64,000 nt of DNA from the NCBI GenBank assembly GCA_017524665.1, contig JAFXVF010000016.1, positions 62,001 through 126,000 of the forward strand. Direction: 5' to 3'. Below are positions 56,172 through 64,000 of the stretch, piece after piece. Made by a program: the position numbers and the translations under genes. The DNA comes from Clostridia bacterium. GTDB taxonomy: Bacteria > Bacillota > Clostridia > TANB77 > CAG-508. The stretch's first letter is position 1. Every line of letters begins with the position of its first letter. The notes below the pieces were generated by a model that searched no databases, had not been told where the DNA came from, and saw only the letters and a list, made by a program, of their open reading frames with translations.

Positions 56172-57723
56172 ATGTTGTCTGTGATAACTAGCATGGCACT
56201 AAATGGACTTGATGGTTATCTTGTTTCTGTGCAAGTAGATGTATCAGCAGGAATGCCGTGCTTTGAAATTGTTGGATTGCCTGACATAAGCGTTAAAGAA
56301 TCAAAAGAAAGAGTTAAAACTGCAATAAGAAATTCTTGCATAGAGTTTTTTAGTAGGCGAGTAATTGTGAACTTAGCCCCAGCCAATACGAAAAAAGGGC
56401 GGATCAAATTTCGACTTACCAATAGCAATTGGAATACTTATTGCAATGGAAGCTATTGATAAAGCTTCATGTAGGGAATTAATAGATAGGACAGTTTTTT
56501 TGGGTGAATTATCGCTTCGGAGGAAAAATATGCAAAATTAATGGAGCACTACCAATATGCATAGAAGCTACAAAGCTTGGAATGAAGAGAATTATTCTTC
56601 CAAAAGAAAATGCAAAAGAAGCGGCTATTGTAAAAAACATTGAGATTATACCTGTAGAAAACCTTATTGAAGTAATAGATTTTTTGAACAAGAATAAAGA
56701 GATTGTACCAGAATGTGCTACTGAATTAGAAACAAAAAATTTGTCTCAATACAATATAGATTTCTCAGAGGTTAAGGGACAAGAAAGTGCAAAAAGAGCA
56801 TTAGAAATAGCTGCGGCTCGGTGGGCACAATTGCCTACTTATACGGACCACCACGGCTCACGGCAAAACTATGCTCGCAAAAAGAATACCAACAATACTA
56901 CCAGATTTAAGCTTTGAAGAAGCTCTTGAAGTAACTAAGATTCATAGTATTGCGGGGTTACTTTCAGAAGAAAAACCAATAATTTTAACAAGACCATTTA
57001 GGAGTCCGCATCATACGGTTTCTTCAGCATCTTTAGTAGGAGGAGGAAAAATTCCTAAACCAGGAGAGATTAGCTTAGCACATAATGGAGTACTCTTTTT
57101 AGATGAATTACCTGAGTTTCATAAAAACACACTCGAGGTACTAAGAGGACCGTTAGAGGATAGATCCATATCAATAAGCAGAGTAAATGCTTCACTTACT
57201 TATCCATGCAATTTTATGCTTATTGCAAGTATGAACCCTTGTCCGTGTGGATACTATGGTTCTAAAGAGAAAGAATGCACATGCACAGAAGATCAGATTA
57301 GAAAATACATGGAAAAAATTAGCGGGCCATTACTTGATAGAATAGACATACATTTAGAAGTAAGTGGAGTAAATTACGAAAAATTAAAAAGTACAGATAA
57401 ACAAGAGACGTCAGAGGATATTAGAAAAAGAGTTAATATTGCAAGAGAAATACAAAGAAATAGATATAAAGACTATGGAATTTATTCAAATTCGGAGTTA
57501 TCACCAAAGCTAATAGAAAGATATTGCAAGCTAGAGCGGAGAAAGTGAAAGAATTTTGGAGAATTCTTTTAATAAACTTGGACTAAGTGCAAGAGCATAC
57601 GGTAGAATCTTAAAAGTTGCAAGAACAATTGCAGATTTAGAAAGCTCAGCAGATATAGAAACTTACCATATTGCAGAAGCTATACAATACAGGAGTCTTG
57701 ATAGGAAGTATTGGAAGCATTAA
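56172..57723 (+). CDS. comM: ComM/YifB-type AAA+ Mg-chelatase-like protein; seven CGG +1 sites
   Basis: 514 residues, full ComM length (family about 505-510), only when seven in-frame CGG are each passed by +1: 56400 (KKG[C]GGA), 56518 (LSL[C]GGA), 56819 (AA[C]GGT), 56844 (LLI[C]GGA), 56854 (PP[C]GGC), 56861 (GS[C]GGC) and 57537 (KLE[C]GGA). The central four give [20 protein letters not shown], the exact Walker A, in which the invariant glycines come from CGGN. N-terminal LonC-like domain, Walker [33 protein letters not shown] and the [20 protein letters not shown] end are intact. It promotes branch migration during transformation. Start 56172 after AAGGAG. Confidence 0.92.
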
Positions 57724-57736
57724 AGGAGGAACTAAA

Positions 57737-58601
57737 ATAAAAACTATTACAATTGATGATTTGGAATATCCAAATCAATTAAAAAAAATAGAAAATCCAC
57801 CAAAGTCTTTGTACATAGAAGGAAATGTAGGTGCGATAAAAGCAACTTCTATTGCTATAATTGGCTCAAGAGCATGTTCTAGTAATGGAGCAAAATTAGC
57901 TAAAAAATTTGCTAATGAATTAGTGCTTCAAGATATTGCTATTGTTAGTGGAATGGCTGAAGGAATTGATACTGCGGGACATATTGGTGCATTAGATGCA
58001 GGAGGAACTACTATAGCTGTGCTAGGTGGTGGATTTAATCATATATTTCCTGAAAGTAATATTGGATTATTTAAAAGAATAGTAGATGCAGGTGGTGCAG
58101 TAATTAGCGAATATCCGCCTGACATAAATGTGTCTTCGAAACAGTTTCTAGAAAGAAACAGAATAGTAAGTGGACTTTCAATTGGAGTTTTGGTAATAGA
58201 AGCTGCATATAGAAGCGGAACAAGTGTAACAGCAGCATTAGCTAAAAGCCAAGGAAAGAAAGTATTTTGTGTTCCACATGAAATGGACAATATACATGGA
58301 ACACGGCACAAATAAATTGCTTAAAAATGGTGCAATACTTGCAACTTGTACAAGAGATATTATTAATTGTTTTCCAAATCTATGTTATAAAGAAGAAAAC
58401 GAGCACGTACATCATAAACAAATTAGTGATGAGCATATGCCTATATTTAAAGCAATTGAAGAAGGCATTAATGATGCCAATGAAATAAGTAGAATGCTTA
58501 ATATGCCAATAAATACAATAAATAGCGGGCTTTTTATGATGGAATTAGATGGGATTATAGAAAAAAATTCTAATGGCGAGTATATTTTAAAGGAAGGCTA
58601 A
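57737..58601 (+). CDS. dprA: DNA processing protein DprA; one CGG +1 site and probable AUA start
   Basis: 287 residues with +1 at CGG 58304 (IHGT[C]GGC ACA AAT = IHGTGTNKLLKNGAILATC, the conserved GTN motif). Rossmann-like core: IAIIGSRACSSNGAKLAKKF (GSR), IVSGMAEGIDTAGHIGALDA, TIAVLGGGFNHIFPESNIGL. C-terminal winged-helix DprA domain. It loads RecA on incoming DNA. AAAGGAGG (57722-57729, overlapping the comM stop) is 7 bases before AUA AAA ACT ATT, giving the natural start [M]KTITIDDLEYPNQLKKI; no ATG/GTG/TTG fits. Confidence 0.9.
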
Positions 58602-58602
58602 A

Positions 58603-58962
58603 ATGTATAAAAGACATGCAATTGGAAAGATGGGAGAAGACATAGCATGTAACTATCTTATAGATAAAAATTACAATGTAGTCGAAAGAAATTTTAAGTG
58701 TAATCAAGGCGAGATAGATGTAATAGCTTGGGATAAAGAAAAGAAGGAATTGGTATTTATAGAAATAAAAACTAGGACAAATTACGAATATGGTATGCCA
58801 ATAGATGCAGTAGATACAAATAAACAAAGACATATACTTAACACAGCCAAGTATTATATTTACAAAAATAAGATTAAAAATACATTTATTAGATTTGATG
58901 TAATAGAAGTTTGCATTAATCAGGATAAATATATAATTAATCAAATAAAACAAGTTTTATAA
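58603..58962 (+). CDS. yraN: YraN/UPF0102 endonuclease-like protein
   Basis: 119 residues. GKMGEDIACNYLIDKNYNVV, NQGEIDVIAWDKEKKELVFI with the E-x-K nuclease core (FIEIKTR), and the end typical of UPF0102, a Holliday-junction-resolvase-like fold. It is one base after dprA, the usual comM-dprA-yraN neighbourhood. Confidence 0.9.
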   Translation: MYKRHAIGKMGEDIACNYLIDKNYNVVERNFKCNQGEIDVIAWDKEKKELVFIEIKTRTNYEYGMPIDAVDTNKQRHILNTAKYYIYKNKIKNTFIRFDVIEVCINQDKYIINQIKQVL

Positions 58963-58982
58963 ACTATATTTATAAAACATAG

Positions 58983-59014
58983 AAAAACCGGTCTAGCTGA
59001 ACCGGTTTTTCTAT
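58983..59014. terminator. Convergent terminator
   Basis: AAAAACCGGTCTAGCTGAACCGGTTTTT, shared by yraN and the amylase gene. Confidence 0.85.
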
Positions 59015-59027
59015 GTTAAATCAATTT

Positions 59028-60479
59028 CTATTCTTCTACCCAAACAGATACACTTCCACCATTTACAAAAAATGTTCCATTTCCTTCTTCATCTATAACA
59101 ACTTTTTCGTACCTATTACCCAAGGAATCAATGAAAGTGTGGCCTGCAAATTGCTTACCAACATACATTTGCTTTTGTCCTTGCTCAAAATCAGAAAGTA
59201 ATACTGCTATGCCAGAACCTTCATGATTAGAATCACCTTCACGAGTCCAACCAACAATATTTTTTGCATCAAAGTAATCATGTTGAGTACCATATGCTTT
59301 GTCTTTTCTTAATAAAAGCAACTTATCTAGTATTTCCGATTTTGGAGAAATTTTTTCTTGAGGTATTCCATAATAATCTCCGTAAAATACACATGGAATT
59401 CCTTGCTCACGAAGAAGTATAATAGCATATGCAAGAGGTTTAAACCAGTCTTGAACCCAAGAAAATAGAGATTGACCAGGTTCTGTATCATGATTATCAA
59501 CAAATGTAACTGCTTTCATAGGCTCTTCTTTTACTAAGGTATTATCTAATATTTTAGACATATCGTAGTCTCCGCCTGAAATTGATGCATCGTAAAAATT
59601 ATAATGTAAAGGTGCATCAAACAAATACATAGACCACTCTGTTTCTTCTAAGTATTTCTTTAAAATACCAACATTCGTGTTCCAATATTCACCAACGGCA
59701 AATAAAGGCTTTTGAGAATTATCACGCATTGCTTTTAACCAATTTAGATAAAAACTTGATCTAATATGTTTTACAGCATCAAGCCTGTAACCATCTATAT
59801 CAGTTGTGCTTGTATACCATTTTCCCCAAGAGATAAGTTCGTGTACAACATCTATATTGTTTAAATCTATATCTGCTCCCATTAAATAATCAAAATTGCC
59901 ATTTTCTTTATCAACATCTTCATCCCAACGTTTTCCATAGAATTTGAAAATTGAGTTTGTTTTTTCTCTATCATCCCAATCAACCCCATGAAAATGAGTC
60001 CAATTCCATTTAAAGTCTGAATATTTGTTACCGCGTCCTGGAAAATTATATTTTGTCCAGGCAAGAATAGGCACAATATTATTTGTGATTTCAACAGAAT
60101 TATTTCTATTTGTAAAAGATTCTTGAGAAGCAAGAACTTCTTCGGTTTCGTCTGCACCAAATTTGTGATTTAAAACTATATCAGCATAAGCTTTAATACC
60201 ATTATTGTGTAATGCATGGATTGCAGCAATATATTCTAATTTAGTACCATATTTTGTGGCTACAGATCCTTTTTGGTCAAATTCGCCTAAATCATATAAA
60301 TCGTAAACTCCATAGCCGGTATCATTTTCTCCACCGGCGCCTTTATATGCAGGAGGAAGCCATAAAGCAGTAATACCTACATTTTTAAGCTTGCGTGCAT
60401 CAGATTTTACCTGTTTCCACAAAGGACATGGTGATGGTAAATACCATTCGAAAAATTGCATAATTGTTTGATTATCCAA
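59028..60479 (-). CDS. Cytoplasmic alpha-amylase (GH13)
   Basis: About 483 residues. TIMQFFEWYLPSPCPLWKQV at the start, VLNHKFGADETEEV (region I), GYRLDAVKHI (catalytic Asp), AVGEYWNTNVG (catalytic Glu) and TFVDNHDTEPGQS (third Asp) are the four GH13 regions. It has no signal peptide, so it acts inside the cell on glycogen or maltodextrin, like AmyS of Enterobacteria and Bacilli (GH13_5). I prefer TTG 60479 over ATG 60488 because AGAAGGA abuts the ATG. No in-frame CGG. Confidence 0.9.
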   Translation of the reverse strand: MDNQTIMQFFEWYLPSPCPLWKQVKSDARKLKNVGITALWLPPAYKGAGGENDTGYGVYDLYDLGEFDQKGSVATKYGTKLEYIAAIHALHNNGIKAYADIVLNHKFGADETEEVLASQESFTNRNNSVEITNNIVPILAWTKYNFPGRGNKYSDFKWNWTHFHGVDWDDREKTNSIFKFYGKRWDEDVDKENGNFDYLMGADIDLNNIDVVHELISWGKWYTSTTDIDGYRLDAVKHIRSSFYLNWLKAMRDNSQKPLFAVGEYWNTNVGILKKYLEETEWSMYLFDAPLHYNFYDASISGGDYDMSKILDNTLVKEEPMKAVTFVDNHDTEPGQSLFSWVQDWFKPLAYAIILLREQGIPCVFYGDYYGIPQEKISPKSEILDKLLLLRKDKAYGTQHDYFDAKNIVGWTREGDSNHEGSGIAVLLSDFEQGQKQMYVGKQFAGHTFIDSLGNRYEKVVIDEEGNGTFFVNGGSVSVWVEE

Positions 60480-60541
60480 AAAAATCATTCCTTCTATTTT
60501 TTAAAAAAATTATATCATAAAAAAAATTAAAGACAAGTGGT

Positions 60542-60796
60542 TTATATAGACACCAACTTGTCTTTAATTTTTTTTATGCAATTTTTACAAATATATTTAT
60601 CTTTAAACGTAAGTATATTTTCTATAGAAGAACAAAAAATACAATTGTGCATTTCTTTTTGAATAATAATAGTTTTCCCTCTACGAAATATTTTTAAAGG
60701 AGTATTTGTATCAATATTATGTGATTCTAGACATTCTCTTGGAATTTTAAAGCGTCCTAATTGATCTACAGATTTTATTATCCCAGTAAATTTCAT
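60542..60796 (-). CDS. AbrB/SpoVT-like regulator with zinc-ribbon tail
   Basis: 84 residues. N-terminal swapped-hairpin domain GIIKSVDQLGRFKIPRECLE (AbrB signature: D-x-G-R-x-x-I-P), then a C-terminal zinc ribbon CIFCSSIENIL...YICKNCIKK with two C-x2-C pairs. It binds DNA as a dimer. RBS AAAGGAGAG. Divergent from the Xre regulator; both probably share the GTGAAACTT repeats between them. Confidence 0.85.
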   Translation of the reverse strand: MKFTGIIKSVDQLGRFKIPRECLESHNIDTNTPLKIFRRGKTIIIQKEMHNCIFCSSIENILTFKDKYICKNCIKKIKDKLVSI

Positions 60797-60819
60797 AATT
60801 TACTCTCCTTTCACAAAAC

Positions 60820-60885
60820 GTGAAACTTCGCACATATTATACGACGAAAATTTCATAGATGTCAAGAAACAAATGCGTGAAACTT
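60820..60885. promoter_or_regulatory. Divergent promoter region with two GTGAAACTT direct repeats
   Basis: Minus promoter TTGACA (60865-60860), 18-base spacer, TATAAT (60841-60836). GTGAAACTT occurs at 60820-60828 and 60877-60885, 57 bases apart, bracketing the promoter. Candidate operator for the AbrB-like or the Xre-like protein. Confidence 0.55.
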
Positions 60886-60953
60886 AACACACAATCAAAA
60901 AATTTTTTTGTTATTATACTGCCAGAAAAATTCTAAGAAAGGGGGAGAGCAAC

Positions 60954-61193
60954 ACGAATTTCTCAGATGCTATAATAAAAAGAATTGAAGAGCTATGCGA
61001 AGAAAAACACATGAACATTAATAAACTTGGAAACCAAGCTGGTATTAATCCTTCAACAATTAGAAGCATTATGAAGAAAAGGTGTGATTCTCCTAAAGCA
61101 GAAACTGTGCATTATATATGTATAGGCTTTGGAATAAGCTTAAAAGAATTTTATGATTCGGATTTATTTGAAAATATTATAGATGATGATTAA
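60954..61193 (+). CDS. Xre-family transcription regulator, probable ACG start
   Basis: 79 residues if started at ACG 60954: [M]NFSDAIIKRIEELCEEKHM, the normal start of this common Clostridia family, followed by the helix-turn-helix NINKLGNQAGINPSTIRSIM and ETVHYICIGFGISLKEFYDS. AAGGGGGAG (60939-60947) sits 6 bases before ACG. ATG 61011 lies in the middle of the first helix and has no ribosome site, so it is a poor start. Autoregulation is likely. Confidence 0.75.
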   Translation, partial: TNFSDAIIKRIEELCEEKHMNINKLGNQAGINPSTIRSIMKKRCDSPKAETVHYICIGFGISLKEFYDSDLFENIIDDD

Positions 61194-61221
61194 AACTACC
61201 AATTTTATTGGTAGTTTTTTT
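61192..61221 (+). terminator. Terminator hairpin
   Basis: AAAACTACCAATTTTATTGGTAGTTTTTTT. Confidence 0.85.
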
Positions 61222-61268
61222 AAAATGTGGTATACTTAAGCAAATGAGAGATGATAGAGGAAAATAAA

Positions 61269-61919
61269 ATGAGAATGAGAAAGAAAAAATGGGCAAGACC
61301 TGAAATAGAAAGTAGCAACTTTTTTATAAATAATCCAATAGAAAATAGAGGAAAGTGGCATGACTATTTTGAAAACACTGCACCAATTCACTTAGAGCTA
61401 GGTTGTGGTAAGGGAAATTTCATTTCTAAATTGGCACACAAAAACAAAGGAATTAATTATATTGCAATAGACATGATAGACGATATGCTAGGTTATGCAT
61501 GCAGAAAAGTTAAAGAAGAATATGGAGACAAAACAATAGAAAATGTAGCGATACTTGCATATGATATAGAACGAATACTTGATGTTTTTGATGAAAATGA
61601 CACCATAGATAGAATATATATAAATTTCTGTAACCCTTGGCCAAGGCCAAAGCACAGGAAAAGGAGGCTTACTCATACAAGACAATTAGAAAAGTACAAA
61701 GTATTTTTAGCAGATGATGGTGAAATTCATTTTAAAACTGATGATGACGGATTGTACAAAGATACATTAGAGTATTTACAAGAATCCGGTTTTGAAATAA
61801 TCGAAAACATTGAAGATCTTGAAAAAGCAAATGACACAGAAAACATTGTAACAGAGCATGAGCAAATGTTTATGAATGATGGAATAAAAATAAAAAAAAT
61901 AATTGCAAAAAAGAAATAA
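61269..61919 (+). CDS. trmB: tRNA (guanine-N7)-methyltransferase
   Basis: 216 residues. KKWARPEIESSNFFI at the start, SAM motif LELGCGKGNFISKLAH, YIAIDMIDDMLGYACRK, the family-specific NFCNPWPRPKHRKRRLTH (catalytic loop) and FLADDGEIHFKTDDDGLY. It makes m7G46 in tRNA. Start 61269 follows AGAGGAA; the encoded RMRKKKWARPE is the classical TrmB start. Confidence 0.94.
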   Translation: MRMRKKKWARPEIESSNFFINNPIENRGKWHDYFENTAPIHLELGCGKGNFISKLAHKNKGINYIAIDMIDDMLGYACRKVKEEYGDKTIENVAILAYDIERILDVFDENDTIDRIYINFCNPWPRPKHRKRRLTHTRQLEKYKVFLADDGEIHFKTDDDGLYKDTLEYLQESGFEIIENIEDLEKANDTENIVTEHEQMFMNDGIKIKKIIAKKK

Positions 61920-61942
61920 AGCAAAATGTTTTAAACGGAATT

Positions 61943-62062
61943 AGACATAGGGACGGGGCTTTTGTCTTAGACATAGGGACGGGGCTTTTGTCTAGCAGAT
62001 TATAGAAAATTTTTTCCTGAAACCTGCTAGACAAAAGCCCCGTCCCTATGTCTAATGTCTAA
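61943..62062. repeat. Tandem and inverted GGGACGGGG repeat block
   Basis: Two direct copies of TTAGACATAGGGACGGGGCT, then an inverted copy AGCCCCGTCCCTATGTCTAA across a 25-base AT-rich loop. The outer inverted repeat exceeds 30 bases, so it makes a very strong hairpin between trmB and the convergent PBP gene. Confidence 0.8.
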
Positions 62063-62071
62063 TTTTTTCCT

Positions 62072-64000
62072 TTATCGAGCTTCTTTTAATTCGTCTTTCA
62101 TTGTAACTGTTATAATTGTTCCTCTTTCTACTTGCGTTCCATATACGTAATCTTGGCTGATTACTGAACTTCCAGAACCATCTAAAATAATATTTAAATC
62201 TTTAGATCTAATAGAATTTATTGCTTGGTCAGCAGACATTCCTCTTAAATCTGGTACTGAAACAGACACTCTTACGCTATCATCTTGTGTATATAAATAA
62301 ATTGTAGAATTCTTTAAAAGTTTTACACCAGGTTTTGGAACTTGATCTGAAACTAATGTTGATTCTTTATCAGCTGCTATACTTGATACAACCTTAAAGC
62401 CTGCATTTTTTAATATCTTTTCTGCTTCGGCAAATGTTTTGTTTCTAACATCTGATAGAAGTATTTCTGTTCTATTAGAATTATTAGAAGTAACAGTTGT
62501 GTTATTATCTGAAGATGATATTCCAAGATAAGGTAATATATCTGTAAAAATCTGATTTACAACTGGTGCTGCAATTTCACCACCTTGATGTCGACTTCCA
62601 GTTGGCTTATATAGTGTTACAAGAACTACTACTTTAACATCAGTTGTAGGAGCAACTCCTATAAATGAAGCTACATATCCATCAGCTTTTGATGTGTATC
62701 TTGGCTCTGATGTACCACTCTTACCACCAATTGAATATCCTTTTACATCTGCATTGCCACCAGTACCATCTACTACAACAGAACGCATCATATCACACAT
62801 TTCTTCAGATGTTTCTTTTGAAATAACTTGTCTTACAGCAACAGGGTCAATATTTGTTACAACACCGGTATCTGAATTAATCGTTTGCTTAACAATTCGA
62901 GGTTGCATTAATACGCCATCATTTACTATTGCCGAAACTGCTGTAATTAATTGAAGTGGAGTAATTGTAAAACGTTGACCAAATGCCATTGTAGCAAGTT
63001 CAATTTTTAATATTCTATCTTCATCGTGCATGATACTGCTTGATTCACCGTATAATCCTGAATGAGTACTTTCAAATAATCCATATGCACGCATATAACG
63101 GTAAAATCTTGAGACACCAATTTTTAAGCCTAATTGTATAAATGCAGGGTTACATGAACCCTCTAAAGCTTCTCTTAAATTTGTTTTCCAGTGAGGATTT
63201 CTTTGATTCCAACAACTCACATCAACACCGTCTACAGTGTATGAACCGTTACAAATAAAATCTCTTGGATAATCTGGTTCTACGATACCTTCTTCTAGTG
63301 CAATTGATGCAGTTATTAATTTAAAAGTTGATCCTGGCTCATAAGTAGCACTAGCTGCTTTATTTCTCCACATTTCATATAAAGAATTTGTTTTTTCTTC
63401 AGAAGTTAATTCATCCCATGTTTTTGCTAACTTTTCATTTGGAGTATAAGGGGAATTTAAGTCGTAATCAGGGTAGTTTGCCATAGCATATATGTCCCCA
63501 GTTTCAGGGTTCATTATGATTACATTTCCACCATTCTCACAACCGTTTTCAATTACAGCTTGTTTTAAGTATTTTTCAGCAATTGACTGAATTTTATAAT
63601 CTATACTAAGAACAACGTCATTTCCATTTTGTGCTGCAATATATTGCCTATTTTCATCTGGTATCTCTTGACCAACAACATTAGCTGATGTCATTATTTT
63701 ACCCGGAGTTCCTGTTAGTGTTTCATCAAGTGAATTCTCCAGTCCCCATAATCCTTGATTATCTGTGCCACAGAAACCTAAAATAGCTGATGCAAAGTTG
63801 TTATATGGATAATATCTTTTATAATCTTCATCAATATTTATTCCTGCTGTTATTTTATTTGTATTCATCCATTCTTTTAGCTTATTAATTTTATCTTGTT
63901 CAACTTTTTTAGCAATTGTTTCAACTGATGAAGTGCTATTTACTTTTTCTAAAACAGCATCATAGTCTAGTTCAAATATTTCTGCAAGATTTTTTGCTAA
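62072..64000 (-). CDS. SpoVD/FtsI-type penicillin-binding protein with PASTA domains (5' partial)
   Basis: The visible 642 residues run in frame from the window edge; the start lies beyond 64000. Dimerisation-domain remainder (ELDYDAVLEKVNSTSS), then the transpeptidase: SxxK EPGSTFKLITA, SxN EGSCNPAFIQLG, KSG IGGKSGTSEPRYT. Two C-terminal PASTA domains (NKTFAEAEKILKNAGFKVVS, SVPDLRGMSADQAINSIRSK). A class B PBP for septal or sporulation peptidoglycan. No in-frame CGG. Confidence 0.9.
   Translation of the reverse strand, partial: LAKNLAEIFELDYDAVLEKVNSTSSVETIAKKVEQDKINKLKEWMNTNKITAGINIDEDYKRYYPYNNFASAILGFCGTDNQGLWGLENSLDETLTGTPGKIMTSANVVGQEIPDENRQYIAAQNGNDVVLSIDYKIQSIAEKYLKQAVIENGCENGGNVIIMNPETGDIYAMANYPDYDLNSPYTPNEKLAKTWDELTSEEKTNSLYEMWRNKAASATYEPGSTFKLITASIALEEGIVEPDYPRDFICNGSYTVDGVDVSCWNQRNPHWKTNLREALEGSCNPAFIQLGLKIGVSRFYRYMRAYGLFESTHSGLYGESSSIMHDEDRILKIELATMAFGQRFTITPLQLITAVSAIVNDGVLMQPRIVKQTINSDTGVVTNIDPVAVRQVISKETSEEMCDMMRSVVVDGTGGNADVKGYSIGGKSGTSEPRYTSKADGYVASFIGVAPTTDVKVVVLVTLYKPTGSRHQGGEIAAPVVNQIFTDILPYLGISSSDNNTTVTSNNSNRTEILLSDVRNKTFAEAEKILKNAGFKVVSSIAADKESTLVSDQVPKPGVKLLKNSTIYLYTQDDSVRVSVSVPDLRGMSADQAINSIRSKDLNIILDGSGSSVISQDYVYGTQVERGTIITVTMKDELKEAR

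Noticed and set aside
56172-57723. comM as a decayed pseudogene
   Set aside because: Seven identical-type shifts with no stop codons, deletions or motif damage in the corrected frame is not the pattern of decay.
61943-62062. Riboswitch or attenuator between trmB and the PBP gene
   Set aside because: It is a compound of a dispersed repeat seen at several other loci and lies downstream of both convergent genes.

Overview
The window is AT-rich DNA from a low-GC, Gram-positive-type anaerobe, most likely an uncultured gut Clostridia relative (inference). The basis is strong AGGAGG-type ribosome sites, Arg mostly AGA/AGG, a complete SufCBDSU operon, a flavodiiron protein with rubredoxin, LytR-CpsA-Psr and PASTA-penicillin-binding proteins, lipoproteins with clean lipoboxes and no outer-membrane genes. 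Both ends are cut inside genes: an antitoxin at the left and a penicillin-binding protein at the right.

The central observation is a decoding anomaly. Ten native genes look frameshifted, and all 21 breaks have the same form: an in-frame CGG after which the conserved protein resumes one base later with GGN (glycine). I checked every CGG on the coding strand of the recognisable AT-rich genes. Out-of-frame CGG (AAC GGA, ACG GAA and so on) is common and harmless. I found no in-frame CGG that reads as arginine in a native gene. Only two small GC-rich genes that look foreign (1789-2085 and 35282-35497) use CGG as Arg. The skipped glycines include the Walker A glycines of ComM (four sites within 45 bases), GGQGTRLG of a UDP-sugar pyrophosphorylase, [10 protein letters not shown] of SufS and the GTN motif of DprA. 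The sequence therefore behaves as if CGG triggers a +1 shift, or CGGN is a four-base glycine codon. The two arginine tRNAs in the window have anticodons ACG and UCU; neither is expected to read CGG. Four genes also seem to start at AUA or ACG behind good ribosome sites.

Layout. 1-900: toxin-antitoxin pair and a small acidic protein. 938-8950: tRNA-Ser, lipoproteins, a flavoprotein, a polysaccharide deacetylase, a GH25 lysozyme and a YdcF protein. 9061-14160: a small island bounded by a 27-base copy of the tRNA-Pro 3' end, with a NERD protein, four related small helical proteins, a phosphoesterase and three repeated RNA-like hairpin elements. 14134-17141: three tRNAs and two prepilin-like surface proteins, one with BspA repeats. 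17289-20535: phosphoesterase, cation efflux and O-antigen-ligase-like genes. 20560-28541 (minus): a DtxR/MntR-type regulator, sufCBDSU, mnmA, trxB and trxA, interrupted by a 286-bp inverted-repeat element. 28713-30028: flavodiiron protein and rubredoxin. 30128-42025: two parallel modules, each with a VWA/substrate-binding fusion, a free substrate-binding protein, a TelA homologue and an XpaC-like membrane protein. 43648-51001: tRNA-Arg, YkvI, CvpA, LCP, ComEA and PgeF genes, a metallo-hydrolase, and an initiator tRNA with two degenerate tandem copies. 51195-53808: a nitrate/taurine/pyrimidine-type ABC transporter. 53925-58962: phosphoesterase, UDP-sugar pyrophosphorylase, then comM-dprA-yraN. 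59028-64000: alpha-amylase, AbrB-like and Xre regulators, trmB and a SpoVD/FtsI-type PBP.

Dispersed copies of a GGGACGGGG...GTC hairpin repeat sit between genes. No CRISPR array, rRNA or transposase was seen. Family names come from motifs read by eye; no search was run.
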